From: Thiomargarita sp.
Lineage (GTDB): Bacteria; Pseudomonadota; Gammaproteobacteria; Beggiatoales; Beggiatoaceae
Reading direction: 5' to 3'
Length of the DNA: 41,980 nucleotides
Assembly (NCBI GenBank): GCA_020718845.1
Contig: DYRG01000024.1
Coordinates: 1-41,980 of the forward strand
The notes under the pieces: model-generated
Database searches by the model: none
What the model saw: only the letters and a program-made list of their open reading frames with translations
Told to the model about the DNA's origin: nothing
Position numbers and translations under genes: made by a program
Shown here: positions 25,025 to 33,625 of the stretch, piece by piece
Layout of the letters: every line of letters starts with the position of its first letter
Position numbering within the stretch: position 1 is the first letter of the stretch

Positions 25025-28000
25025 TTAAGAAAATTTGCCGTGACAGTGTTTGTATTTCTTTCCTGAACCGCACGGACATGGATCATTACGATTAATTTTA
25101 GTTGTTTCGTTTTTAAACCTGACAGGTTTCGAAAACCTGTCAGGTTTCTCTAGGTTTTTTGATGCCGCTAAACAACTCTCGTAATTCTCCTTATATAATT
25201 TTGTATCGGGATGTTCTTCTCCTAAAATTTTCCTAACAATCTTCAAACTTTCTTCATACAACGGCAAGGCTTGCTCGGGCTTTCCCATTGTTTTATACAA
25301 TAAAGCTAAATTGTTGAGATCAGTTGCAACTTTAGGGTGATTTCTACCATAAACTTTTTCATCTATTTTTAAGGCTTCTTCAAACAACGGCAAGGCTTTC
25401 TCATATTTTCCTTGAGAATAATATAAACCCGCTAAATTGTTGAGAGAACTGGCATAATAGGGATGCTGTGTGCCTAAGACTTCTTTATAAATCTTCAAAC
25501 TTTCTTCAAACAACGGCAAGGCTTCCTCATACTTTCCTTGAGAATAATATAAAATCGCCAGATTGTTGAGGCTGGTTGCAACATCGGGATGTTCTGTACC
25601 TAAGACTTTCTCCCTGATTTCTAAAGCCCTTAAATACAACGGCAAGGCTTCCTCATACTTTCCTTGATTTCTATATAATTCCGCCAGACCGTTGAGACTG
25701 GCTGCAACATCGGGATGTTCTTTTCCTAACACGTTCTCCCAGATTTCTAAAGCCCTTAAAGACAACGGCAAGGCTTCCTCATACTTTCCTTGATTCAAAT
25801 ATAAATCAGCCAGATTGTTGAGGCTTTGTGCAACATCGGGATGTTCTTTACCTAAGACTTTCTCCAAGATTTCTAAAGCCCTGACATACAACGGCAAGGC
25901 TTCCTCATACTTTCCTTGATTCTTATATAACAACGCCAGACTGTTGAGGCTTAATGCAACTAAAGGATGTTCTTTACCTAACACTTTCTCCCTGATTTCT
26001 AAAGCCCTTAAATACAACGGCAAGGCTTCCTCATACTTTCCTTGAGAATAATATAAAATCGCCAGATTGTTGAGGCTTTGTGCAACATCGGGATGTTCTT
26101 TACCTAAGACTTTCTCCCTGATTTCTAAAGCCCTTAAAGACAACGGCAAGGCTTGCTCATACTTTCCTTGAGAATGATATAAAGCCGCCAGATTGTTGAG
26201 GCTGGCTGCAACTTCAGGGTGATTTCTACCATAAACTTTTTCATCTATTTTTAAGGCTTCTTCAAACAACGGCAAGGCTTTCTCATATTCTCCTTTTGAT
26301 TTATATAAAATAGCCAACCCAGCTAAGGAAGTGGCAGTTTTCTCACTTTGTTTTCCAAAGCGTTTTTGATTTACTTTGAGGATTTGTCGACGCAAGATAG
26401 TTGTTGCCTGACCATAACGCCCCGCAGTTTCTAATAAATCCGCTAATTTTCCCGAATTCAAATACACGGGCGGACGTTTGGATAAATGTAATTTTCGCAT
26501 TAAATTAAACCAACGTTCTTTTAACCCTACTTTCAAAAAATCCCAAGCATAAATTTCCTCCATATCTTCATAATCAGAAACCTGCCGCCAATATTTCAAT
26601 AATTCATATTCATTATTATGCGAACTCATTAATGAAGCTGAACTAATGCAGGTTTTTAAATCTTCCCAGTGTTGCGCTTCAAATAAATGATGCGGTAATT
26701 CATTCGCAATTCTTTCATCGAGCGGTTGGGTTTTGAAATACATTGCCAAATCATAATGCGCAGCTTTTTTTAACTCTTCATTGTTCAAATAATGTTGTTC
26801 GACCGCTTGTTGTAAATAACTATGATAAAAATTAAGCAATCCATTACGATTAACCAATGCCAAGACTTGATCAAAAGCCGCCGAAATAATCAACCATTCA
26901 TATTGAGGAATATTAAGAATTTCTAATAATTCATGTTCAGACAAACCCCGTCGAGAAATCCAAATCAAACGCATTGCATTACAAATGCTCTCTTTACCAT
27001 AACTTTCCTCAAAACGTTGCAACACTTTAATGTATAACTCAGAAATGGTTTCCGCCGCTAAATAATGTTCTAATTGTTCCTTTAAACGAAGATGCTCACC
27101 CACCACTTGCATTTCTTTTAATAAAACTTTCAAATACAAAGGATTGAGCGTTTGCGGTTGTTTTGCAATCAATTTTAAATGATCAGAATGTAAATCTTTT
27201 CCGCCTAATTCACGCTGTAAAATGCTTTTAACAATTAAGTCACGTTCTTGAGCATTTAATAACGCAATTTCAAAAGATTGCCAATCTTTGCGTTGTTGTA
27301 AAATTTCAAATTGAGAATGATCGGTTAAAGTTGAAAGATACAAACGCACTTTCTCAGGAATAAAAGTCGGCAACCAGAGTAATTTTTGCGCCTCTTGTTC
27401 TAATTGATTTAACCCATCTAAAATCAACACTATTTTCTCTGGAACATTTGCTAACCATAACGGCAATTGTTTAATGAGTTTCTCTGTTGAGGTGGGCAAA
27501 TTTTCTTGCGTATAAATTAAAGGAAAACGGCTTTTTAATTCCTCAAATAATCGCCGCAATAAATGATCTAAATTCGTGCTTTCTGCGGAACTTCCAATGA
27601 AATGCCAAATAATAAAAGTATTAGGTGTTTTCTCTTGTAATTGAAATGCCCAATTTGCTAACAAAGAAGTTTTACCAGAACCCGATTCACCCACAATCAC
27701 CAACGGCAGGTTAGTTTCTACAAAATGTTGATCTAAACGTTGAAAATCGGTTTCTCTTTTCAAATAAACCCATTGTCTTGAATAGGCAAATCCATCGTGA
27801 CTTGATCGAGTGCGTTCTAATTCAGTGGGGATTTCTGATTCGGGAAAAAGTTCATCAACTACTGTTTTAAGATGCTCAAAAACTAAATCACTTAAATCCG
27901 TTGGTTTTTGATAATCCGTAATAGGTAAGTTTTTCTCTCGAATTTGTTGCTTTAATTGCTCTAAACGTTCTTTTTTAATCGGATCGGTTTCAGCAAATAA

Positions 28001-28198
28001 ATCTTCATTTTTTTCATCAAAACGTTTTGCAGGTGATAAACTTTCTAAAAATACTGCATCACGAAAATAGAAGTGCATGGTTTGATTGAGATTTTTATCA
28101 CCTTGTTCACGAAACAACGCATGATAAATTTCTAATTCTGTAACGCTCGATTCTGGATAATCTTTTAACCACTCAAATTCATCATAACGATTTGCCAA
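25025..28198 (-). CDS. NTPase-TPR-SEC-C protein, 3' part of a nonsense-split STAND gene
   Basis: Open for 1057 codons from TTG 28198, which is a poor start. P-loop [14 protein letters not shown] at about 170-180 and Walker [13 protein letters not shown] near 255 mark a NACHT/STAND-like NTPase. Next comes a helical region (about 370-600), then about nine 42-residue kinesin-light-chain-type TPRs (630-1000) and a C-terminal zinc-binding SEC-C motif [17 protein letters not shown]. The frame continues without shift into the DUF4062 gene upstream, separated by one TAA and one AAC codon. The N-terminus ([19 protein letters not shown]) is the normal continuation of DUF4062-NTPase proteins. STAND NTPases often act as defence sensors. 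A 33-bp palindrome is inserted near residues 1018-1028. Confidence 0.8.
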   Translation of the reverse strand: MANRYDEFEWLKDYPESSVTELEIYHALFREQGDKNLNQTMHFYFRDAVFLESLSPAKRFDEKNEDLFAETDPIKKERLEQLKQQIREKNLPITDYQKPTDLSDLVFEHLKTVVDELFPESEIPTELERTRSSHDGFAYSRQWVYLKRETDFQRLDQHFVETNLPLVIVGESGSGKTSLLANWAFQLQEKTPNTFIIWHFIGSSAESTNLDHLLRRLFEELKSRFPLIYTQENLPTSTEKLIKQLPLWLANVPEKIVLILDGLNQLEQEAQKLLWLPTFIPEKVRLYLSTLTDHSQFEILQQRKDWQSFEIALLNAQERDLIVKSILQRELGGKDLHSDHLKLIAKQPQTLNPLYLKVLLKEMQVVGEHLRLKEQLEHYLAAETISELYIKVLQRFEESYGKESICNAMRLIWISRRGLSEHELLEILNIPQYEWLIISAAFDQVLALVNRNGLLNFYHSYLQQAVEQHYLNNEELKKAAHYDLAMYFKTQPLDERIANELPHHLFEAQHWEDLKTCISSASLMSSHNNEYELLKYWRQVSDYEDMEEIYAWDFLKVGLKERWFNLMRKLHLSKRPPVYLNSGKLADLLETAGRYGQATTILRRQILKVNQKRFGKQSEKTATSLAGLAILYKSKGEYEKALPLFEEALKIDEKVYGRNHPEVAASLNNLAALYHSQGKYEQALPLSLRALEIREKVLGKEHPDVAQSLNNLAILYYSQGKYEEALPLYLRALEIREKVLGKEHPLVALSLNSLALLYKNQGKYEEALPLYVRALEILEKVLGKEHPDVAQSLNNLADLYLNQGKYEEALPLSLRALEIWENVLGKEHPDVAASLNGLAELYRNQGKYEEALPLYLRALEIREKVLGTEHPDVATSLNNLAILYYSQGKYEEALPLFEESLKIYKEVLGTQHPYYASSLNNLAGLYYSQGKYEKALPLFEEALKIDEKVYGRNHPKVATDLNNLALLYKTMGKPEQALPLYEESLKIVRKILGEEHPDTKLYKENYESCLAASKNLEKPDRFSKPVRFKNETTKINRNDPCPCGSGKKYKHCHGKFS
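25115..25147. repeat. 33-bp palindromic element inside a coding region (copy 1)
   Basis: Two perfectly complementary 15-nt arms, the left one AAACCTGACAGGTTT, separated by CGA. It lies in frame within the TPR-SEC-C gene and encodes about [11 protein letters not shown] between the last TPR and the SEC-C motif. It is identical base for base, and in orientation, to the copy at 41501-41533. Confidence 0.93.
25250..26330 (-). repeat. 126-bp tandem coding repeat (TPR units)
   Basis: The motif CAACGGCAAGGCTT recurs about nine times at 126-bp spacing (42 codons). Several neighbours are near-identical at DNA level (TCCTCATACTTTCCTTGA). This points to recent expansion or homogenisation of the TPR array. 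Confidence 0.85.
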
Positions 28199-28201
28199 GT
28201 T

Positions 28202-28495
28202 TTAATATTTTTCTCTCTTTTGAATGCCACCATAACGTTGCCCTAGAAATCCTAAAAAATATGGATGACAATTCTTTACTTCTATCAAACAAATTTCTAA
28301 CGCTTGTTCTAATTTTGTTTCATCTGGCACACCCCAAAACAAATTAACCGCCATAAATTCCACACTTCGCGTTTGACAAAGCCAACGAATGTGAGGAAAA
28401 ACCTTTTCTTCCAACACCTTACGATCTTCAAACATATCCGCAAATGTTGAAGAAACGAAAACCCGCAACGAACGATTTTGATAAATGGGGCGCAT
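28202..28495 (-). CDS. DUF4062 domain, 5' part of a nonsense-split STAND gene
   Basis: 97 aa. SLRVFVSSTFADMFEDRKVLEEKVFPHIRWLC is the hallmark of DUF4062, a TIR-like Rossmann domain. VNLFWGVPDE and CHPYFLGFLGQRYG complete it. In known DUF4062-NTPase proteins the chain continues through the position of this stop. Here TAA (28202-28204) is followed in the same frame by AAC and then the NTPase-TPR part. Either the gene is broken, the stop is read through, or two polypeptides cooperate. No strong Shine-Dalgarno is seen before ATG 28495. Confidence 0.8.
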   Translation of the reverse strand: MRPIYQNRSLRVFVSSTFADMFEDRKVLEEKVFPHIRWLCQTRSVEFMAVNLFWGVPDETKLEQALEICLIEVKNCHPYFLGFLGQRYGGIQKREKY

Positions 28496-28693
28496 TTTTT
28501 ATCCTCTAAAATTTAAAGTTCATCAAAATCTTACTCAATGCCCTAAAAATTAGCAAGCCTATCTTTTAAGCAACAAATAAAGAGGATTTCTCCCCTTTAT
28601 AATGCGATTAGTTTAGTAATTTATACCGAATATAAATGAAGAAGAAGAAAGAAATGGAAAAGGAAAGAGATAGTCGGTTTATTGAAAGTAAGA

Positions 28694-28882
28694 ATGGAAA
28701 AAGATTGGGCAATTACTTGTTTAAATTTTGCTCCAAATACTCTGCAAGAAAATCCTGTAGAAGATATTTGAAAATTAAATCAGATTTTTGAGAAATTAAA
28801 GGTAAATCCTCAAGTTCAAATTGAGTTTTTACTTGTAAAATTAGCATTGCTTTATTCCTTTGAAAACCCGTTTCTTGAATGA
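28694..28882 (+). pseudogene. Short reading frame interrupted by TGA
   Basis: A 62-codon stretch reads MEKDWAITCLNFAPNTLQ..., has one TGA after VEDI, and continues KLNQIFEKLKVNPQVQIEFLL to a second TGA at 28880. The amino-acid composition looks protein-like on both sides of the stop. I do not recognise it. The rest of the 28496-28904 gap is AT-rich with no other feature except the leuC terminator. Confidence 0.35.
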
Positions 28883-28894
28883 AAGGAAACGGGC
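28863..28894 (-). terminator. Terminator after leuC
   Basis: On the minus strand CCCGTTTC, an 11-nt loop, GAAACGGG and then TTTTC, starting 11 bp after the leuC stop. Confidence 0.78.
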
Positions 28895-28904
28895 TTGAGT
28901 TGTT

Positions 28905-30308
28905 TTAAAGATTGTTTAAATCGGTGAAATGTCCAGCGATTGCAGCGGCGGCAGCCATCGCGGGGCTGACTAAATGGGTGCGTCCGTTAAGTCCTTGACG
29001 ACCCTCAAAATTTCGATTCGAAGTCGACGCGCAACGTTCAAAAGGCATTAAACGATCCGCATTCATCGCCAAACACATCGAGCAACCTGGTGAACGCCAT
29101 TCAAAACCCGCGTCGAGGAAAATTTTGTCCAAACCTTCTTTTTCAGCTTGTTGTTTGATCAAGCCCGAACCAGGCACAATTAAGCCTTGAATCAAAGAGT
29201 TAGCGATTTTTTTACCTTTCACGACTTCGGCAGCTGCGCGTAAATCTTCGATCCGAGAATTCGTGCACGATCCAATAAACACTCGATCCACTGTTATTTC
29301 AGTAATCGGAGTATTTGCAGATAATCCCATATAATTCAATGCTCTACGCATACCTTCTGCTTTGATCGGATCGGCTTCTTGATCGGGATCGGGAATTTTG
29401 TCGCCGATCGAAATCACCATTTCTGGCGACGTTCCCCAAGTCACTTGTGGTTTTAAGTTACTGAAATCTAAGCGAATTTCACGATCAAAAATAGCCTCAT
29501 CATCGCTGTGTAAATTTTTCCAATCGGCAACGGCTTTGTCCCATAAATCGCCTTTCGGGGCAAACGGACGATCTTTAACATAATCAATGGTTTGGTCATC
29601 AACCGCGACCATTCCCGCCCGCGCACCGCCTTCGATTGCCATGTTGCATAAAGTCATCCGACCTTCGACGGATAAATTGCGGATTATTTCTCCAGCAAAT
29701 TCAATCGCATAGCCCGTTCCGCCAGCCGTGCCGATTTCGCCGATGATCGCTAAAATTACGTCTTTTGCAGAAACGTTTTTAGGTAATTTTCCTTCGACTA
29801 ATATTCTGAAATTCTTAGATTTTTTCTGCAATAAACATTGAGTTGCGAGAACGTGTTCGACTTCGGACGTGCCGATCCCGAACGCCAACGCCCCCAACGC
29901 GCCGTGCGTGGACGTGTGCGAATCGCCGCAAACCACTGTCATTCCTGGTAAAGTTGCGCCTTGTTCGGGTCCGATGACGTGGACGATGCCTTGTCGAATA
30001 TCGTTCATTTTCAATTCGTTAATGCCGAAAGAATCGCAATTTTGGTTGAGTGTGTCGACTTGCAAACGCGCGACTGGATCGACGATGCCGTGTTCGAGAT
30101 CGGCGGTCGGAACGTTGTGATCGGGGACGGCTAAATTCGCGTCCAAACGCCAAGGTTTTCGATCCGCCAAACGTAATCCTTCAAAGGCTTGGGGTGACGT
30201 AACCTCATGAATTAAATGACGATCTATATAAAGTAACGCCGTTCCGTCTTCCGACATTCTAACCACGTGCGCATCCCATAATTTGTCATATAATGTTTTT
30301 GCAGCCAT
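28905..30308 (-). CDS. leuC: 3-isopropylmalate dehydratase large subunit
   Basis: 467 aa, full length. [13 protein letters not shown] start, [32 protein letters not shown], and the [4Fe-4S] ligands in [14 protein letters not shown] and [11 protein letters not shown]. With LeuD it isomerises 2- to 3-isopropylmalate in leucine synthesis. leuD normally follows; here a terminator follows and no leuD is in the window. It starts 15 bp after the double-LprI gene. Shine-Dalgarno AGAGGAA. The Fe-S cluster makes it a client of Isc. Confidence 0.97.
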   Translation of the reverse strand: MAAKTLYDKLWDAHVVRMSEDGTALLYIDRHLIHEVTSPQAFEGLRLADRKPWRLDANLAVPDHNVPTADLEHGIVDPVARLQVDTLNQNCDSFGINELKMNDIRQGIVHVIGPEQGATLPGMTVVCGDSHTSTHGALGALAFGIGTSEVEHVLATQCLLQKKSKNFRILVEGKLPKNVSAKDVILAIIGEIGTAGGTGYAIEFAGEIIRNLSVEGRMTLCNMAIEGGARAGMVAVDDQTIDYVKDRPFAPKGDLWDKAVADWKNLHSDDEAIFDREIRLDFSNLKPQVTWGTSPEMVISIGDKIPDPDQEADPIKAEGMRRALNYMGLSANTPITEITVDRVFIGSCTNSRIEDLRAAAEVVKGKKIANSLIQGLIVPGSGLIKQQAEKEGLDKIFLDAGFEWRSPGCSMCLAMNADRLMPFERCASTSNRNFEGRQGLNGRTHLVSPAMAAAAAIAGHFTDLNNL

Positions 30309-30323
30309 GAAATAAAAGTTCCT

Positions 30324-31244
30324 CTAATTGTTAATACGTTGATAATCTAACCGTGCACCGTCAGTTTCATGCAAAGAAAGTGTTTGATCATTAATAACAA
30401 ATTTTACATAACGATGCAATACTCGACCGTCCGAATTTGTAATCTGTAATTCGCCATTATTTTGGATTTGCCATTGACCCGCTTCAAAAGGGAGTTTCTC
30501 TAAAGTTGAAGAATAGAAATGAATACCATTTTTCTCACCAAAATTCAATTGAACAGCGGCTTCTCCTCCAATCCCTTGCCAACTCCCCATAATTTGAGGT
30601 TTTTTTTCAGCATTTATAACCTTTTTTGTAATAGTTTTTTGAGCATTTTCCTCGCCATACAAAGCCTCTAATTCATTTAAACGATATTGCGTATGAATAC
30701 CCAAGCAGGCTTGATTTTTAATCCCAACTTTTAGTTGAGCTGCGCAATCACTATCCCGAAACGCCAGCCAAGCACGTTGGGCTTCGCGTAAATTTTGAGC
30801 TTGCGCGGGCACTAACTTTCCAATGATTTGTTTGTAATGCTCATTTAATTGCGCATCAATTGCTTTGAAATCTGGCGCGCTTTCATTAATTACATTCGCA
30901 TCTTGAGTTTGATAGGTTTTTTGCAATGTTTGAACCCGACGATCGGTAGTTTCCATTAAACAAATTGCTCGTGATTTATTTTGTAAATTATCAACCGCAC
31001 TGCAATGCGCATCTCGATAAGAAATCCACGCACGCTGTCCACTGGCTAATGCGGGTTTTAATTTAGCATTTCCAATCAGTTTCTTATACACATTATTTAA
31101 GGCTTGATCGCTTTGTTGATATAATTTTTGCTCACATTGTGGATTATCACTTCCTTTAACACCTGCGCAATTTTCTTCGGTTTTATCCATTGCAAAAGCG
31201 AAATGGAAAATGCTCCCCATCATTATTATTACTAACCATTTCAT
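30324..31244 (-). CDS. Secreted protein with two LprI-like (DUF1311) domains
   Basis: 306 aa. Signal peptide MKWLVIIMMGSIFHFAFA. Two LprI/DUF1311-type modules at about 25-115 and 125-195. Each has an AxRAWIxYRDxxC or AQRAWLAFRDSDC core and paired cysteines (NCAG...CEQ, HCSA...CLM; DCAA...CLG). The C-terminal 100 residues form a beta-rich domain (MGSWQGIGGEAAVQLNFGEKNGIHFY). Family members include lysozyme-inhibitor-like lipoproteins, but inhibitor function here is not shown. Periplasmic. It may be cotranscribed with leuC. Confidence 0.8.
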   Translation of the reverse strand: MKWLVIIMMGSIFHFAFAMDKTEENCAGVKGSDNPQCEQKLYQQSDQALNNVYKKLIGNAKLKPALASGQRAWISYRDAHCSAVDNLQNKSRAICLMETTDRRVQTLQKTYQTQDANVINESAPDFKAIDAQLNEHYKQIIGKLVPAQAQNLREAQRAWLAFRDSDCAAQLKVGIKNQACLGIHTQYRLNELEALYGEENAQKTITKKVINAEKKPQIMGSWQGIGGEAAVQLNFGEKNGIHFYSSTLEKLPFEAGQWQIQNNGELQITNSDGRVLHRYVKFVINDQTLSLHETDGARLDYQRINN

Positions 31245-31275
31245 AGCGCGAATCCTCTCTTTAAGAAATTTGGGT

Positions 31276-31281
31276 TATAAT
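31276..31281 (+). promoter_or_regulatory. Possible -10 box for hypF
   Basis: A perfect TATAAT lies 31 bp before hypF ATG 31312, in the 67-bp divergent gap. No convincing -35 hexamer is visible at 16-18 bp spacing. Confidence 0.3.
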
Positions 31282-31311
31282 AACGTTAATTCTTATTTCA
31301 ATGCAAGTAAA

Positions 31312-33498
31312 ATGACCGCATCGCAGCACGAATGTAACCTCATGATTTCTGGGCAAGTTCAAGGCGTTGGCTTTCGCCCGTTCGTGTTTCGTTTGGCACA
31401 ACAATATCATTTGAAAGGTTGGGTTCAAAATCGCATCGGACAAGTTTTTATTTTAATTCAAGGGCAACTTATTGATTTAGAACATTTTTTAGAAGATGTT
31501 ATTCACAAATGTCCACCTTTAGCAAAACCTATTTTAGATCAAGCAACTTTTAAAGAAATCTCTTCTTTTTTAGATCATTTCAAAATTTTGGAAAGTAATG
31601 AGAGTGGAGAAATTCAAGTCCATGTTCCGCCTGATTATTTTACTTGTTTAGAATGTTTAAAAGAATTAAATGATCCGCACGATCGGCGATTTGAATATCC
31701 TTTCATTAATTGCACGCAATGCGGGGCGCGTTACACGTTAATTAAAAAACTTCCTTACGATCGTCCAAATACCACGATGGCGGATTTTCCTTTGTGCGAG
31801 AAATGTCGGGCGGAATACGAAAATCCTTTAAATCGACGTTTTCATGCTCAACCCATTGCTTGTCCAGATTGTGGTCCTCAAATTCAATTTAATGATAAAA
31901 AAGGTAAGCAAGCCTTAGACTTAGCAATTTCAGAATTACAAAATGGTAAGATTTTAGCGGTTAAGGGAATTGGCGGTTATCATTTGATTTGTGATGCAAC
32001 AAATAATCAAGCAATTCAACGACTAAGATTAAAAAAGCCTCGTCCGCATAAACCTTTAGCGATCATGATGTTAGCTGTTGATTTAAATAAAGAAAAGAGT
32101 GATTTTTTACAAAGTCCATTGCGTCCGATTTTATTAGTCGATAAAAAACACTTTTCTGATCTTTCTGAGCACGTTGCACCCAATTTAAACGAAATCGGCG
32201 TAATATTACCTTATAGCCCTTTACATTATCTTTTAATTCAAAAACTTGGTAAACCGATAATTGCAACTTCCGCCAATATTAGCGGCGAACCTGTTTTAAC
32301 AGAAAATCACGAAGTCGAGCGCAAATTATCCCATATTGCAGATAGTTTTTTGCATCATAATCGCCCGATTGAACGCCCCGCTGACGATCCAGTTTTTCGG
32401 TGGATTGCGGGCAAACCTCGTCCGTTGCGTTTGGGACGCGGCAATGCGCCGTTAGAGCTTGATTTACCTCACAAATTACCGCATCCCGTGTTGGCGGTTG
32501 GCGGACACAATAAAAATACCATTTGTTTAGCATGGGAAAATCGTGCGGTGATTTCTCCGCACATTGGCGATTTAACCAGCCCGCGCAGTATATCAATTTT
32601 TACACAACTCATTGAAAATTATCAAAAACTTTATCAAATTACCCCACAAAAAATCCTTTGTGATGCGCATCCAAATTACGCGAGCACACGTTGGGCGATG
32701 AAATCGGGTTTGCCCGTCCAAAAAATCTTTCATCATCAAGCACATGCAGCGGCTTTAATGGGTGAAATTAATCAAGACAACGGTTTAATTTTTACTTGGG
32801 ACGGCGTGGGATTAGGTGAAGATGGCAATTTGTGGGGCGGAGAAACCTTTTATTATTCAAAGGATTATTTTAAACGAGTCGCAACTTTCAAACCTTTTCG
32901 TTTAATCGGCGGAGAAATCGTTAGCAAACAAATTTGGAGAAGCGCGGCGGCATTATGTTGGGAGAGCAACTTACCCTTTCAAACTGAAGAAATAGTATTT
33001 CAAGCATGGAAGAAAAATCTAAATTGTCAAACCACGCACGCGGTAGGAAGATTATTTGATGGAGCGGCAAGTTTGCTCAATATTTTGCAAGAAACTTCCT
33101 TTGAAGGGCAAGCCCCGATGTATTTGGAAAATATTGCTCATAAAATTTCTATTTCAACTCATTTACCTATTATAGAAAGAAATGAAATAAAAGAGATAGA
33201 TTGGTTTCCTTTAATCTCCATGCTTTTAAATGGTAAAAAAAACATTTCTGAACGAGCGAGCATTTTTCATCAAAGTTTAGCGCAAGTTATTCTCGATACA
33301 ACTCAACAGCTTTCAAAAGAACTAAAAATAAATTATGTGGGATTATGCGGAGGAGTTTTTCAAAATCGTTTATTAACCGAATCCACAGTGGAATTATTAG
33401 AAAAAGCTGATTTTAAAACCTTTATTCCTTCTCAAATTCCAATGAATGATGCGGGTTTAAGTTTTGGACAAGTGATTTGTTATCAAAATATGAAATAG
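31312..33498 (+). CDS. hypF: Carbamoyltransferase HypF
   Basis: 728 aa from ATG 31312; the frame is open from 31210, but that part crosses the divergent gene. Domains in order: acylphosphatase (ISGQVQGVGFRPFVFRLA, about 10-95); two zinc-finger-like CxxC pairs (CLECLKE/CTQCGARY and CEKCRAEY/CPDCGPQ, about 110-190); YrdC-like (about 200-390); and Kae1-like with HHQAHAA and YVGLCGGVFQNRLL. It makes the carbamoyl group that becomes the CN ligands of [NiFe] hydrogenase. No other hyp or hydrogenase genes are in the window. Confidence 0.95.
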   Translation: MTASQHECNLMISGQVQGVGFRPFVFRLAQQYHLKGWVQNRIGQVFILIQGQLIDLEHFLEDVIHKCPPLAKPILDQATFKEISSFLDHFKILESNESGEIQVHVPPDYFTCLECLKELNDPHDRRFEYPFINCTQCGARYTLIKKLPYDRPNTTMADFPLCEKCRAEYENPLNRRFHAQPIACPDCGPQIQFNDKKGKQALDLAISELQNGKILAVKGIGGYHLICDATNNQAIQRLRLKKPRPHKPLAIMMLAVDLNKEKSDFLQSPLRPILLVDKKHFSDLSEHVAPNLNEIGVILPYSPLHYLLIQKLGKPIIATSANISGEPVLTENHEVERKLSHIADSFLHHNRPIERPADDPVFRWIAGKPRPLRLGRGNAPLELDLPHKLPHPVLAVGGHNKNTICLAWENRAVISPHIGDLTSPRSISIFTQLIENYQKLYQITPQKILCDAHPNYASTRWAMKSGLPVQKIFHHQAHAAALMGEINQDNGLIFTWDGVGLGEDGNLWGGETFYYSKDYFKRVATFKPFRLIGGEIVSKQIWRSAAALCWESNLPFQTEEIVFQAWKKNLNCQTTHAVGRLFDGAASLLNILQETSFEGQAPMYLENIAHKISISTHLPIIERNEIKEIDWFPLISMLLNGKKNISERASIFHQSLAQVILDTTQQLSKELKINYVGLCGGVFQNRLLTESTVELLEKADFKTFIPSQIPMNDAGLSFGQVICYQNMK

Positions 33499-33577
33499 TT
33501 ATTACACTATTTTTTAAGTAGATCAATTATATTTTTGAGATATTTATTTTCATCTACTTTTACTGTTTATTTTCCTC

Positions 33578-33616
33578 AAAAAAAGCCGATATAAAAATAT
33601 AGTATCGGCTTTTCTG
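33578..33616. terminator. Bidirectional terminator between hypF and EF-G-like gene
   Basis: AAAAAAAGCCGATA, an 11-nt loop and TATCGGCTTTTCTGTTT form a 10-bp stem with T-runs on both strands, between converging genes. Confidence 0.85.
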
Positions 33617-33625
33617 TTTGTTAAA

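Noticed and set aside
28190-28204. TTG 28198 as a genuine independent start for the NTPase-TPR protein
   Set aside because: No Shine-Dalgarno, and the frame and domain continue uninterrupted upstream except for one stop; a split gene is the simpler reading.
31210-31311. N-terminal extension of HypF
   Set aside because: It overlaps the divergent LprI-type gene, adds residues before the conserved acylphosphatase start, and lies upstream of the TATAAT box.
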